Assembly (NCBI GenBank): GCA_020060625.1
Contig: JAGUZU010000059.1
Coordinates: 1 to 56,576 of the forward strand
Reading direction: 5' to 3'
DNA: 56,576 nucleotides
From: Anaerolineales bacterium
Lineage (GTDB): Bacteria > Chloroflexota > Anaerolineae > Anaerolineales > Villigracilaceae
This document shows positions 25,359 through 34,670 of this stretch, piece after piece. How positions within the stretch are numbered: the first letter of the stretch is position 1; each line of letters starts with the position of its first letter. The notes below the pieces were generated by a model. It was not told the DNA's origin. It saw nothing but the letters and a program-made list of their open reading frames with translations, and ran no database searches. Both the position numbers and the translations under genes were made by a program.

Positions 25359-25667
25359 ATGTTCAAATGTCCTTATTGCGAGTTTGAAGGAAAAAGGTCT
25401 GAGGTTCATAATCACCTTGCTGAAAAACACGGTGATACGCTGGGTGTGCGCGTGGATGAATTTACAAAGCACACGTTTTACGTGATCACCTGTCCCGTTT
25501 GCGGCGCGAGTTATGAACAGGTCACAAAAAAGGCTCGCCGCGATCCGAGTTTTGTGTCAGAATATGAATACGAGATTCGGTTGGTTGTTTTCGATCTACT
25601 TCTGTATCACCTGCAAGGTGAACATGATTTACCCTCACCCCTGCCCTCTCCCGAGGGGAGAGGGTGA
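25359..25667 (+). CDS. Small putative zinc-finger protein
   Basis: A 102-residue protein I do not recognise as a named family. It starts FKCPYCEFEGKRSEVHNH and continues to AEKH, a C2H2-like finger, and carries a second half-site CPVCGASYEQVTKKARRDP. The rest is charged. The last dozen residues (LPSPLPSPEGRG) and the stop come from a family-D palindrome, so the original C terminus may be lost. It lies between the EMO-like gene and lbpA in the same direction; the start codon abuts the repeat and has no clear Shine-Dalgarno. A regulatory or assembly role is possible but not shown. Confidence 0.65.
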   Translation: MFKCPYCEFEGKRSEVHNHLAEKHGDTLGVRVDEFTKHTFYVITCPVCGASYEQVTKKARRDPSFVSEYEYEIRLVVFDLLLYHLQGEHDLPSPLPSPEGRG

Positions 25668-25668
25668 A
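25631..25668. repeat. Palindromic repeat, family D
   Basis: ACCCTCACCCCTGCCCTCTC then CCGAGGGGAGAGGGTGA; it encodes the C terminus and stop codon of the zinc-finger gene. Confidence 0.85.
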
Positions 25669-25685
25669 ATAAAGGAGAATAAAAA

Positions 25686-26123
25686 ATGGCAACAGTTCGT
25701 GGATGTAACATTCCTGAAAATCTCTACTACTGGGTGGAGAAGCACGCCTGGGCATTGCCCATGGACGATGACACAGTGAAGATCGGCATCACCGATGTGG
25801 CGCAGAATTTGGCGAAGGGCATTGTCAATGCCACGCCGAAGGAAGCGGGACGAACCGTGCAGAAAGGCAAGTCCGCGGGGACGTTGGAAAGCGGCAAATG
25901 GGTGGGACCTGTCACGTCGCCAATCACAGGCGAGATCGTGGAAGTCAACGAGATAATGAAGGGCAAACCTTCGCTCATCAATTCTGATCCGTACGGCGAT
26001 GGCTGGTTCGTGAAAGTCAAGCCAACCGATTGGGCTGGCGAAAGCGCGTCGCTGTTGACGGGCGAAGCAGCCGTGGCGGCATATCAGAAATTTATGGAAG
26101 AGCAGAATCTCAATTTCGAGTAA
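25686..26123 (+). CDS. lbpA: Lipoate-binding protein of sulfur oxidation
   Basis: A 145-residue GcvH-like protein. The lipoylation site is K71 in GTLESGKWVGPV, within the usual beta-hairpin. The N terminus RGCNIPENLYYWVEKHAW is the LbpA-type signature and differs from glycine-cleavage H protein; no gcvT or gcvP is nearby. In sHdr organisms LbpA carries sulfur as a lipoate adduct that sHdr oxidises. A ribosome-binding site (AAAGGAG) precedes the ATG. First of two paralogues. Confidence 0.9.
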   Translation: MATVRGCNIPENLYYWVEKHAWALPMDDDTVKIGITDVAQNLAKGIVNATPKEAGRTVQKGKSAGTLESGKWVGPVTSPITGEIVEVNEIMKGKPSLINSDPYGDGWFVKVKPTDWAGESASLLTGEAAVAAYQKFMEEQNLNFE

Positions 26124-26127
26124 ATGA

Positions 26128-26192
26128 GTTGAATGGTTGAAGGTTGCAAGTTGAATGTTTGACCTGCGACCTTCAACCTTTGACATTCAACC
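26128..26192. repeat. Palindromic repeat, family A
   Basis: GAATGGTTGAAGGTTGCAAG on the left faces GCGACCTTCAACC and CATTCAACC on the right, in the gap between the two lbpA genes. Confidence 0.8.
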
Positions 26193-26196
26193 ACCC

Positions 26197-26643
26197 ATGA
26201 TCTTCTACGCCTGCGACATCCCCGAAGACCTCTACTACGACATCGAGCGCGATGTGTGGATTCGATTCGATGGCGACCTCGCGACTCTCGGCATGACCGA
26301 TGTTGCCCAAACCCGTTGCGGAAAGTTCGCCGCGCTCAGTTTTCGTGAAGTGGGCAAGAAAGTGGCACAAGGCAAAGCGCTGGCGACCATCGAATCCGCC
26401 AAATGGGTGGGACCGTTCCCCGCGCCGTTCTCGTGTGAGATCGTGGCGACGAATGAAGAAGCGTTTGCAAAGAACATCTTGCTCGCCAACAAAGAACCGT
26501 ACACCGATGGCTGGCTTGTGAAAGTAAGACCGACGAATTTGGAAAACGAGCGCGGTCACCTTGTTACAGGTGATGAAGCGGTTGAGAAATACAAAGAGAG
26601 AATCAAAGAACTGAAAGTTAATTGTTTGAGATGTATTGACTAG
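26197..26643 (+). CDS. lbpA: Second lipoate-binding protein
   Basis: A 148-residue paralogue of the preceding gene, with N terminus YACDIPEDLYYDIERDVW and lipoylation site K69 in ATIESAKWVGPF. It is clearly diverged and has extra Cys at 6, 41 and near the C terminus (NCLRCID). The ATG at 26197 starts exactly at the conserved N terminus and lies four bases after a palindromic repeat; no strong Shine-Dalgarno is visible, so translation may be coupled to the upstream copy. Two LbpAs could serve different steps or partners. Confidence 0.88.
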   Translation: MIFYACDIPEDLYYDIERDVWIRFDGDLATLGMTDVAQTRCGKFAALSFREVGKKVAQGKALATIESAKWVGPFPAPFSCEIVATNEEAFAKNILLANKEPYTDGWLVKVRPTNLENERGHLVTGDEAVEKYKERIKELKVNCLRCID

Positions 26644-26743
26644 CATGTCATTGCGAGCCGCGCTCTTGCTCTTTGCGGCGAAGCAATCCCCTAGCATGTT
26701 TGGAGATTGCTTCGGGCGGAAAGGCACCGCCCTCGCAATGACG
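26644..26743. repeat. Palindromic repeat, family B
   Basis: CATGTCATTGCGAGCCGCGC at the left faces GCCCTCGCAATGACG at the right; full-length copy between lbpA2 and the ligase gene. Confidence 0.88.
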
Positions 26744-26769
26744 TAAAACTAACTTAGAGGAGAATCCCA

Positions 26770-27855
26770 ATGTCCAAGAAAATCCGTTTGCTCTATATGG
26801 AAGGCGTATCCCCGCTCCGCTCGCAGACCGTTTATCACGCGGTTGGGTATGCCATGAAGGAAAGCACGCCGAACACCATCATCATGGTCTCGCCGAATGG
26901 ACCGTATGTGTCCATTGGTTACCATCAGGATATCCAAAAGGAAGTGGACCTGGATTACTGCGAAAAGCATAACCTGCCTGTTTATCGTCGCGAAGTCGGA
27001 GGCGGCGCGGTGTACTTGGATAACGGTCAACTCTTCACGCAGTGGATCTTCCACAAAGAAGATTTGCCTGCCACGCTCGAAGAACGCTTCAAACTTTATA
27101 TCGACCCGCTGGTGGATACTTATAAAGAACTTGGCATTCCTGCCAACCTGCGCCCCATCAACGACGTACATGTCAACGGCAAGAAGATCGGCGGCACAGG
27201 CGCGGCGCAAATGGGCATTGCGGAAATTCTCGTCGGCAGCCTGATGTACACCTTCGACAAGAAAACCATGTCGCAGGTCTTGAAAGTCCCCTCCGAGAAA
27301 ATGCGCGACAAGATTTTTGAATCCCTCGAAGCTTACATGACGACCATGACCGAACAACTCGGCTCCACGCCTGACCGCGCGATGGTGAAAGACTTGTACA
27401 TGAAAAAAGTCTCCGAAGCGTTGGGCATGGAAGTCTACGAAGGCGAGTGGACAGCCGAAGAAGAAGCGATGGCAAAAGAGATCGACGCGCGCTTCACATC
27501 CGACGAATGGCTGTACCAGAAGGGTCAACTCAAGCAGCAGGGCGTGAAAATTCATCAGGACGTCCACATCGTCGAAGCGGCATTCAAGGCACAGGGCGGT
27601 CTGATCCGCGTCATCGCCCGCCTGCATGACGGTCGCATTGACGACGTCACTATCTCTGGCGATTTCACTCTGTTGCCCGTCTTCGCTCTCGGCGCGCTCG
27701 AACAATCCCTGCGCGGTGTCGCTGCCACGCCTGAGAATCTCAAATCGAAAATTGAGGAAGCGTACTACCGCCTCAACATCCAGTCCCCTGGCGTCACACC
27801 CGCCGATTTCACTACGGCGATCATGAATGCCGTAACGCCGCCGCAAGCCGCTTAA
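26770..27855 (+). CDS. lplA: Lipoate-protein ligase (catalytic plus accessory domain)
   Basis: A 361-residue ligase that would attach lipoate to the LbpA proteins. The catalytic domain (about 1-245) has YRREVGGGAVYLDNGQL and the lysine motif NDVHVNGKKIGGTGAAQ. The remaining about 115 residues match the LplB-type accessory domain, so the gene resembles the fused sLpl(AB) form associated with sulfur oxidisers. Co-location with two lbpA genes gives its substrate. Lipoate-synthesis genes (LipS1/LipS2 or LipA) are not in the window, so lipoate or octanoate must be handled elsewhere. Confidence 0.9.
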   Translation: MSKKIRLLYMEGVSPLRSQTVYHAVGYAMKESTPNTIIMVSPNGPYVSIGYHQDIQKEVDLDYCEKHNLPVYRREVGGGAVYLDNGQLFTQWIFHKEDLPATLEERFKLYIDPLVDTYKELGIPANLRPINDVHVNGKKIGGTGAAQMGIAEILVGSLMYTFDKKTMSQVLKVPSEKMRDKIFESLEAYMTTMTEQLGSTPDRAMVKDLYMKKVSEALGMEVYEGEWTAEEEAMAKEIDARFTSDEWLYQKGQLKQQGVKIHQDVHIVEAAFKAQGGLIRVIARLHDGRIDDVTISGDFTLLPVFALGALEQSLRGVAATPENLKSKIEEAYYRLNIQSPGVTPADFTTAIMNAVTPPQAA

Positions 27856-27858
27856 TCA

Positions 27859-27934
27859 TCTCACCACAGAGAACACAGAGCGCACGGAGAATCAAAAAGC
27901 ATCCCTGTGATCTCCGTGAACTCTGTGGTGAAAA
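27859..27934. repeat. Palindromic repeat, family F (CACAGAGAACACAGAG)
   Basis: CACCACAGAGAACACAGAGC at the left faces CCGTGAACTCTGTGGTG at the right. Further copies lie at 50036-50104 and at the right window edge. Confidence 0.85.
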
Positions 27935-27968
27935 CTCATCCTTCATAATTCATCCTTCATTCTTTCAA

Positions 27969-29618
<1,650 letters not shown>

Positions 29619-29620
29619 TC

Positions 29621-29708
29621 GGTTGAAAGTTACAGGTTGAATGTTGAAGGTTTTCAACTTGCGACCTTCAACCTGAAACTTGGAACCTGACACTTGGAAC
29701 CTGACACC
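29621..29708. repeat. Palindromic repeat, family A
   Basis: GTTGAAAGTTACAGGTTGAA at the left, CGACCTTCAACCTGAAAC at the right, then two tandem GGAACCTGACAC units immediately before the molybdoenzyme start codon. Confidence 0.8.
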
Positions 29709-29710
29709 TT

Positions 29711-32689
29711 ATGACCAAAATCCCTCAAACCTCCGCCGGAACCGCCGTCCCGCAGTTTGCCGCGTCCGACCGCAAGCCCATCAAACTGACCGAAGTCGTC
29801 CACCCTGATGGTCGCATCAGCCAGTATCCACCCACCGATGTGTGGGATGAATGGGTGGAATGGGATGGTAAGGAATGGCCCAAGAAAGTCGCGCGGCGAT
29901 ACACGCTCGTGCCTACTGTTTGCTTCAACTGCGAATCCGCTTGTGGACTGCTCGCTTATGTGGACAAAGACACCTATGAGATTCGCAAGTTCGAAGGCAA
30001 CCCTGTCCACCCTGGCAGCCGTGGACGCAACTGCGCCAAGGGACCCGCGACTCATAATCAAGTTTATGATCCCGAACGGATTTTGTATCCTCTTAAGAGG
30101 GTCGGTAAACGCGGCGAAGGCAAATGGGAGCAAATCTCTTGGGAGCAGGCGTTGACCGAAATTGCCGAGAAAATGCGTGAGAGCAAATTGCGCCGCCCGA
30201 ATGGAATCGTCTATCACGTGGGTCGCCCAGGCGAAGACGGATACGCCAACCGCGTCGTGCAGACCTGGGGCATGGACGGTCACAACAGCCACACCAATAT
30301 CTGTTCATCATCAGCACGCGCAGGCTATAACTTCTGGCTCGGGCAGGATCGTCCCAGCCCAGACTTTGCGAATGCGCGAGTGATCCTTCTGATTTCAAGT
30401 CACCTCGAAACGGGACATTACTTCAACCCGCATGCGCAGCGCATCATCGAAGCCAAAACGGATGGCGCGAAACTCATCACCTTCGACCCGCGTTTGAGCA
30501 ACACCGCTTCCATGAGCGATGTCTGGCTGCCGACTTACCCTGGCAGTGAAAATACGATTCTGCTTTCGATTGCGAATCATTTGATTCAAAATAATTTGTA
30601 CAACAAAGACTTCATGCAGAAATGGGTCAACTGGAAGGAAACACTAAAGGCAGTAGCCAGTGGTCAGTTATCAGTAAACAGTGAACAACTGTCGGCGGAG
30701 ATAAAAGAGGCGTTTAACGTTGAACGTTCAACGTTAAACGTTAAACACTTCGACCTGTTTGACCGTCTCCTCAAAGATTTATATTCCGAATACACGTTTG
30801 AACGCGCCGCAAAGGAATCCGAAGTTCCCATCGAACGCATCGAGGAAACGGCGCGGCTGGTTGCCAATTGCGAAGGCAAACTTGCCACGCATGTTTGGCG
30901 TTCTGCAAGCGTTGGCAATTTGGGCGGATGGCAGGTGGCGCGTTGTCTGCTCTTCCTCAATGTGCTGACGGGAAGTGTCGGCAACAAGGGCGGCACCTCG
31001 ATGACGGGTTGGAACAAGTTCGTACCCAAGCCGTTCAAGGGTGCGCCCGCTCCCGAAACTTGGAACGAACTGCACTATCCCATCGAGTATCCGCTTGCGC
31101 ATTACGAGATGTCCATTCTTTTGCCGCACATGCTCGAAGAAGGGCGCGGCGACATCGACGTGTATTTCACGCGCGTTTACAACCCGATGTGGGTCAACCC
31201 TGATGGTTTCATGTGGCTCAAGGCGCTCAAGGATGAAGACTCGAAGATCAAATGTTATGTCGCGCTCACGCCCACGTGGAATGAAACCGCATGGTTCGCA
31301 GATTATGTTTTGCCAACGGGTCATGGACCCGAGCGTCACGACTTGATGAGTCAGGAAACGCACGCGGGGCAGTGGATCGCGTTCCGTCAACCTGTGCGCC
31401 GCGTTGCGATGGAACGCGCGGGCATGAAGGTGGACTTCACCTATCAAGCCAACCCTGGTGAAGTATGGGAGGAGAACGAATTCTGGATTCAACTCTCCGC
31501 GAAGATGGACCCCGATGGTTCGCTTGGCATTCGTCAGTGGTTCGAGAGTCCGTACCGCCCTGGCGAGATCATCACCGTGGATGAATACTATCAGTGGATC
31601 TTTGAGAACTCGGTGCCAGGTCTGCCTGAAGCCGCCGCAAAAGAAGGATTGACTCCGCTGGCGTACATGCGCAAGTATGGCGTGTTTGAAGTGAAAAAAG
31701 AAAATTATGTTCCGTTTGAAAAGGGAATCGGTACATTGGTAAACGGTAAATTGGTACAGGGCAATGACCAATCTACCAAGTCCCAATCTACAGTCATAGT
31801 TGACGAACATGATCGTGTTCTGAAAGATGGCCATGTTGTTGGCGTAAATATAGACGACGAAGTCAAAGCAGGCTTCGATACGCCGTCCAAGAAACTTGAA
31901 TTCTTCAGCGACACGCTCGCCAATTGGGGTTGGAGTGAAAAAGAAAACGTCATTCCGTGGTCAGTGAAGAGTCACGTCCACCCCGATACGATTGACCGCT
32001 CCAAAGGCGAGATGATTCTGTTGCCCAATTTCCGCTTACCAACATTGATTCACACACGAAGCGCAAATGCGAAATGGCTGTATGAGATCTCGCACAAGAA
32101 TCCCATCTGGATGAATCCCGAAGACGCGCTCCGCCTCGGGCTGGACACAGGCGACCTCGCCAAAGTGGAAACCGAGATCGGTCACTTCGTGGATACGGTC
32201 TGGGTCACGGAAGGCATCAAACCTGGCATCATTGCCATCAGTCACCACTTGGGACGTTGGCGCTTGCAGGAAGATAAAGGTGTGAACAAAGGCTCATCCA
32301 ACCTCGTGGAACTGCACGACGATGGCAAAGGTGGCTTCCTCATGCGCGTCGTCCACGGGGCAACTTCGTGGGAATCATCCGACCCCGATACCAGCCGCAT
32401 CTGGTGGAGCAACGTCGGGGTGAACCAGAACCTCGCCCACGCCGTCCACCCTGACCCCATCAGCGGAGTCCACTGCTGGCTGCAAAAAGTGTTCAAGGTC
32501 AGCAAAGCCGGAGCAGGCGAAAAAGCAGGCGACTTGTTTGTGGATACGAACAAGTCCATGCAGAAGTATCGCGAATGGCTGGCGATGACGCGACCTGCTG
32601 ATAAAGTGAGCCCAGACGGGAATCGCCGTCCGTATTGGTTGGCGCGTCCATTAAAGCCAACGAAAGAAGCATATAAATTGCCGAAGTGA
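29711..32689 (+). CDS. Cytoplasmic molybdopterin oxidoreductase, candidate sulfite dehydrogenase catalytic subunit (SoeA-like)
   Basis: A 992-residue complex-iron-sulfur molybdoenzyme. The N-terminal 4Fe-4S site is C71, C74, C78 (CFNCESACG) and C108 (NCAKGPATHNQVYDPER). The likely molybdenum ligand is C198 in NICSSSARAGYNFWLG. There is no twin-arginine signal, which argues for the cytoplasmic SoeA group and against exported PsrA/PhsA. With sHdr upstream, the expected reaction is oxidation of sulfite to sulfate, electrons leaving through the fused FeS/NrfD subunit. Two segments (about residues 314-346 and 674-694) look like palindromic-repeat insertions translated in frame. Substrate is inferred from context; polysulfide or another oxyanion is possible. 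Confidence 0.82.
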   Translation: MTKIPQTSAGTAVPQFAASDRKPIKLTEVVHPDGRISQYPPTDVWDEWVEWDGKEWPKKVARRYTLVPTVCFNCESACGLLAYVDKDTYEIRKFEGNPVHPGSRGRNCAKGPATHNQVYDPERILYPLKRVGKRGEGKWEQISWEQALTEIAEKMRESKLRRPNGIVYHVGRPGEDGYANRVVQTWGMDGHNSHTNICSSSARAGYNFWLGQDRPSPDFANARVILLISSHLETGHYFNPHAQRIIEAKTDGAKLITFDPRLSNTASMSDVWLPTYPGSENTILLSIANHLIQNNLYNKDFMQKWVNWKETLKAVASGQLSVNSEQLSAEIKEAFNVERSTLNVKHFDLFDRLLKDLYSEYTFERAAKESEVPIERIEETARLVANCEGKLATHVWRSASVGNLGGWQVARCLLFLNVLTGSVGNKGGTSMTGWNKFVPKPFKGAPAPETWNELHYPIEYPLAHYEMSILLPHMLEEGRGDIDVYFTRVYNPMWVNPDGFMWLKALKDEDSKIKCYVALTPTWNETAWFADYVLPTGHGPERHDLMSQETHAGQWIAFRQPVRRVAMERAGMKVDFTYQANPGEVWEENEFWIQLSAKMDPDGSLGIRQWFESPYRPGEIITVDEYYQWIFENSVPGLPEAAAKEGLTPLAYMRKYGVFEVKKENYVPFEKGIGTLVNGKLVQGNDQSTKSQSTVIVDEHDRVLKDGHVVGVNIDDEVKAGFDTPSKKLEFFSDTLANWGWSEKENVIPWSVKSHVHPDTIDRSKGEMILLPNFRLPTLIHTRSANAKWLYEISHKNPIWMNPEDALRLGLDTGDLAKVETEIGHFVDTVWVTEGIKPGIIAISHHLGRWRLQEDKGVNKGSSNLVELHDDGKGGFLMRVVHGATSWESSDPDTSRIWWSNVGVNQNLAHAVHPDPISGVHCWLQKVFKVSKAGAGEKAGDLFVDTNKSMQKYREWLAMTRPADKVSPDGNRRPYWLARPLKPTKEAYKLPK
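30651..30748. repeat. In-frame repeat block inside the molybdoenzyme gene (families H and J)
   Basis: CAGTGGTCAGTTATCAGT and ACAGTGAACAACTG match the intergenic element at 41604-41680. They are followed by a second palindrome, GTTTAACGTTGAACGTT / AACGTTAAACGTTAAAC. The block encodes residues of the type SGQLSVNSEQLS and NVERSTLNVKH. Confidence 0.8.
31730..31793. repeat. In-frame repeat inside the molybdoenzyme gene (family I-like)
   Basis: GGTACATTGGTAAACGGTAA and TTGGTA on the left, GACCAATCTACC and CCAATCTACAG on the right, form an imperfect hairpin. It encodes the low-complexity run LVNGKLVQGNDQSTKSQST. Confidence 0.7.
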
Positions 32690-32994
32690 GAGGGTGCGTA
32701 CCCTACGGGCATGATATCGCACTAAACGGGTTGACGAATCTCCGTGAAGAAGATTAATCCAAAGTGGAGATTCGCCTCATCGAGTCTGGTGCGACGCACT
32801 CGCAGTCCGCTTTAGCGGGCTTCGTAGGAATAGCGCGGGGGTTCATCCCCGCGCGGTGTTGAAGTGTAACGAAAGCCTCACGAATCAAAATCCGCTGCGG
32901 GTGTAGACTCACTCACAGCGGAATCAAAACTTCCAGAAGAAGAACCGGCTTCGGCTGAGTCTGAAGCGGTCTTACATCCAGAAAGAAAAATCAA
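32690..32994. other. Gene-free stretch with several short hairpins
   Basis: No gene seen. Hairpins include GTCCGC-TTTA-GCGGGC near 32808 and GCGCGGGG-GTTCAT-CCCCGCGC near 32836-32858. Either could end the sulfur-locus transcript. The right third has CCGCTGCGGGTGTAG and related imperfect repeats. Confidence 0.55.
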
Positions 32995-34071
32995 ATGGCT
33001 GTCAAATCCACGAAAGCAAAAACAAAGTCAAAACAAAAAAAGGAAGCGCCCATCGAAGAGCCGGTTTGGACGTATCGCGGGTATCACCTCAAGACCAGCG
33101 AATTTGTGACGGCAATGGTGCATTTCTTTCGCGCCGAGATTCAGCGCGCCAACGTCTGGCGGCAAAGGCTGGATACGACGACGAATTGGGCGGTTGTTGC
33201 AACCGGCGCAGTGCTGTCCATCGCGTTCAGCCAGTCGTCTGTCCATCACAGCATCATTATCCTGAATACCCTGCTCGTGTTGTGGTTTCTGTTCATCGAA
33301 GCGCGGCGTTATCGGTATTATGAGTTGTGGAGTTACCGCGTGCGGTTGATGGAAACGGACTTTTACGCCGCCATGCTCGTGCCGCCGTTCCATCCCTCGC
33401 CGGAATGGGCGGAGAGTTTGGCGGAAAATTTGCTCACGCCCAGTTTCCCCATTTCGATGTGGGAGGCGTTCGGCAGGCGCCTGCGCCGGAATTATTTCTG
33501 GATATTTTTGATTCTCTATGCCTCATGGGTGGCGAAGATCTGGCTCTTCCCCGATCCCGCCCAAAGCCTGACGGAGTTTGTGGATCGCAGCGCCGTTGGC
33601 GCGATTCCGGGCGAGGTCATGATCACGTTGGGATTGGCGTTCTATTCCGTCCTTGCCATTGTCGCGCTCGCCACCATTACCATGACCCGCGCCACCGGTG
33701 AAATCCTGCCGCGCTTCGGGGATGAAACCGCGCCTGCCGCCCCTTCGGGACAGGGAAAGCATACAGGATTGCGCAGTTTGCTTGTCCCGCATCGCCGCCG
33801 CCGCCAACTGCTTGCGCTCATCATCACCGACAAACCGCAGAAAGTTTCCAACCGTATTCTCACAGACCTGCATCGCGGTGTGACCGCCATGCAGGGCAAG
33901 GGCATGTACACGGGAACGGACAGGTCCATTTTGATGTGCGCGCTCACCATCACCGAAGCGCACAACCTGAAAGCCGCCGTTGCGAAGGAAGATCCGAAAG
34001 CCGTCGTGATCGTTTCGCCCGCGCAGGAAATTCTTGGCGGTGGGTTTGCCCCGCTGGAAGAGGAGAAGTGA
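32995..34071 (+). CDS. DUF2270-DUF2179 membrane protein
   Basis: A 358-residue protein. After a Lys-rich N terminus, residues about 25-240 match DUF2270: MVHFFRAEIQRANVWRQRLD, then about four membrane helices including TNWAVVATGAVLSIAF. The C-terminal about 80 residues read like the DUF2179 nucleotide- or effector-binding domain of YitT proteins (DLHRGVTAMQGKGMYTGTDR, then VVIVSPAQEILGGGF). I know of no established function for DUF2270. It overlaps the FmdE-family gene by GTGA and may be co-expressed with it. A ligand-regulated transporter or sensor is a guess. Confidence 0.75.
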   Translation: MAVKSTKAKTKSKQKKEAPIEEPVWTYRGYHLKTSEFVTAMVHFFRAEIQRANVWRQRLDTTTNWAVVATGAVLSIAFSQSSVHHSIIILNTLLVLWFLFIEARRYRYYELWSYRVRLMETDFYAAMLVPPFHPSPEWAESLAENLLTPSFPISMWEAFGRRLRRNYFWIFLILYASWVAKIWLFPDPAQSLTEFVDRSAVGAIPGEVMITLGLAFYSVLAIVALATITMTRATGEILPRFGDETAPAAPSGQGKHTGLRSLLVPHRRRRQLLALIITDKPQKVSNRILTDLHRGVTAMQGKGMYTGTDRSILMCALTITEAHNLKAAVAKEDPKAVVIVSPAQEILGGGFAPLEEEK

Positions 34072-34670
34072 CTCTCGATGAAATCCTGCGCGAGAGCGCA
34101 AGCCGCCACAGGCATCTTTGCCCGCGCCAAGTGCTGGGCGCGCGCATTGGTCTGGCTGGCATGGACGCGCTCGGCTTCGATGCGCCGCCTGCCAGAAAAC
34201 AGATGCTCATCATTTCCGAAACGGACGGCTGTTTTGTGGACGGCGTGATCGCTGCGACGAATTGCGCGATTGGGCGCCGCACTCTGCGTGTGGAGGATTA
34301 CGGCAAGGTTGCCGCCGCCTTCGTCGACTTGCAAAGCGGACGGACGCTTCGCATCGCGCCTTTGCCGGGCATCCGCGACCGGGCATTTGACTACGCCCAA
34401 GCCGGAACCCGCCGATACTTCGCGCAAATGGCAGCATACCAAACCATGCCTGTGGACGAACTATTGTCCATTCGGGAGGTTGCGCTTGCCACGCCTGTCG
34501 AAGCCATCGTTTCGCGCCCGGGTGTGCGCGTCAATTGCGATGTGTGCGGCGAAGAGATCATGAACGAACGCGAAATCCGGCGCGATGGGCTGACGTTATG
34601 CCGCGCCTGCGCCGGAGATGGCTATTACTTTTCGGTTGTGACAAGCCCTACTGTGAATTCAGTTCCTTGA
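34068..34670 (+). CDS. FmdE-family protein with C-terminal zinc ribbon
   Basis: A 200-residue protein. The N-terminal core ESASRHRHLCPRQVLGARIG resembles the HxHxCPG...LG.R signature of formylmethanofuran-dehydrogenase subunit E homologues, and the last 50 residues hold a zinc ribbon (CDVCGEEIMN, then CRACAGDGYYF). Bacterial FmdE proteins often accompany molybdenum enzymes, which fits the molybdoenzyme gene upstream, but the role is unproven. The start is GTG at 34068, overlapping the stop of the previous gene and preceded by AGGAG; the upstream open frame is antigenic shadow of that gene. Its 3' end overlaps the convergent ligase gene by 23 bases. Confidence 0.75.
   Translation: MTLDEILRESASRHRHLCPRQVLGARIGLAGMDALGFDAPPARKQMLIISETDGCFVDGVIAATNCAIGRRTLRVEDYGKVAAAFVDLQSGRTLRIAPLPGIRDRAFDYAQAGTRRYFAQMAAYQTMPVDELLSIREVALATPVEAIVSRPGVRVNCDVCGEEIMNEREIRRDGLTLCRACAGDGYYFSVVTSPTVNSVP

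Noticed and set aside
25686-26643. Glycine cleavage H proteins
   Set aside because: No gcvT or gcvP is nearby, two copies sit in a sulfur locus, and the N-terminal PE(N/D)LYY signature is of LbpA type.
29711-32689. Thiosulfate/polysulfide reductase (PhsA/PsrA)
   Set aside because: No twin-arginine signal at the N terminus; a cytoplasmic enzyme of SoeA type fits better, though the substrate is not proven.
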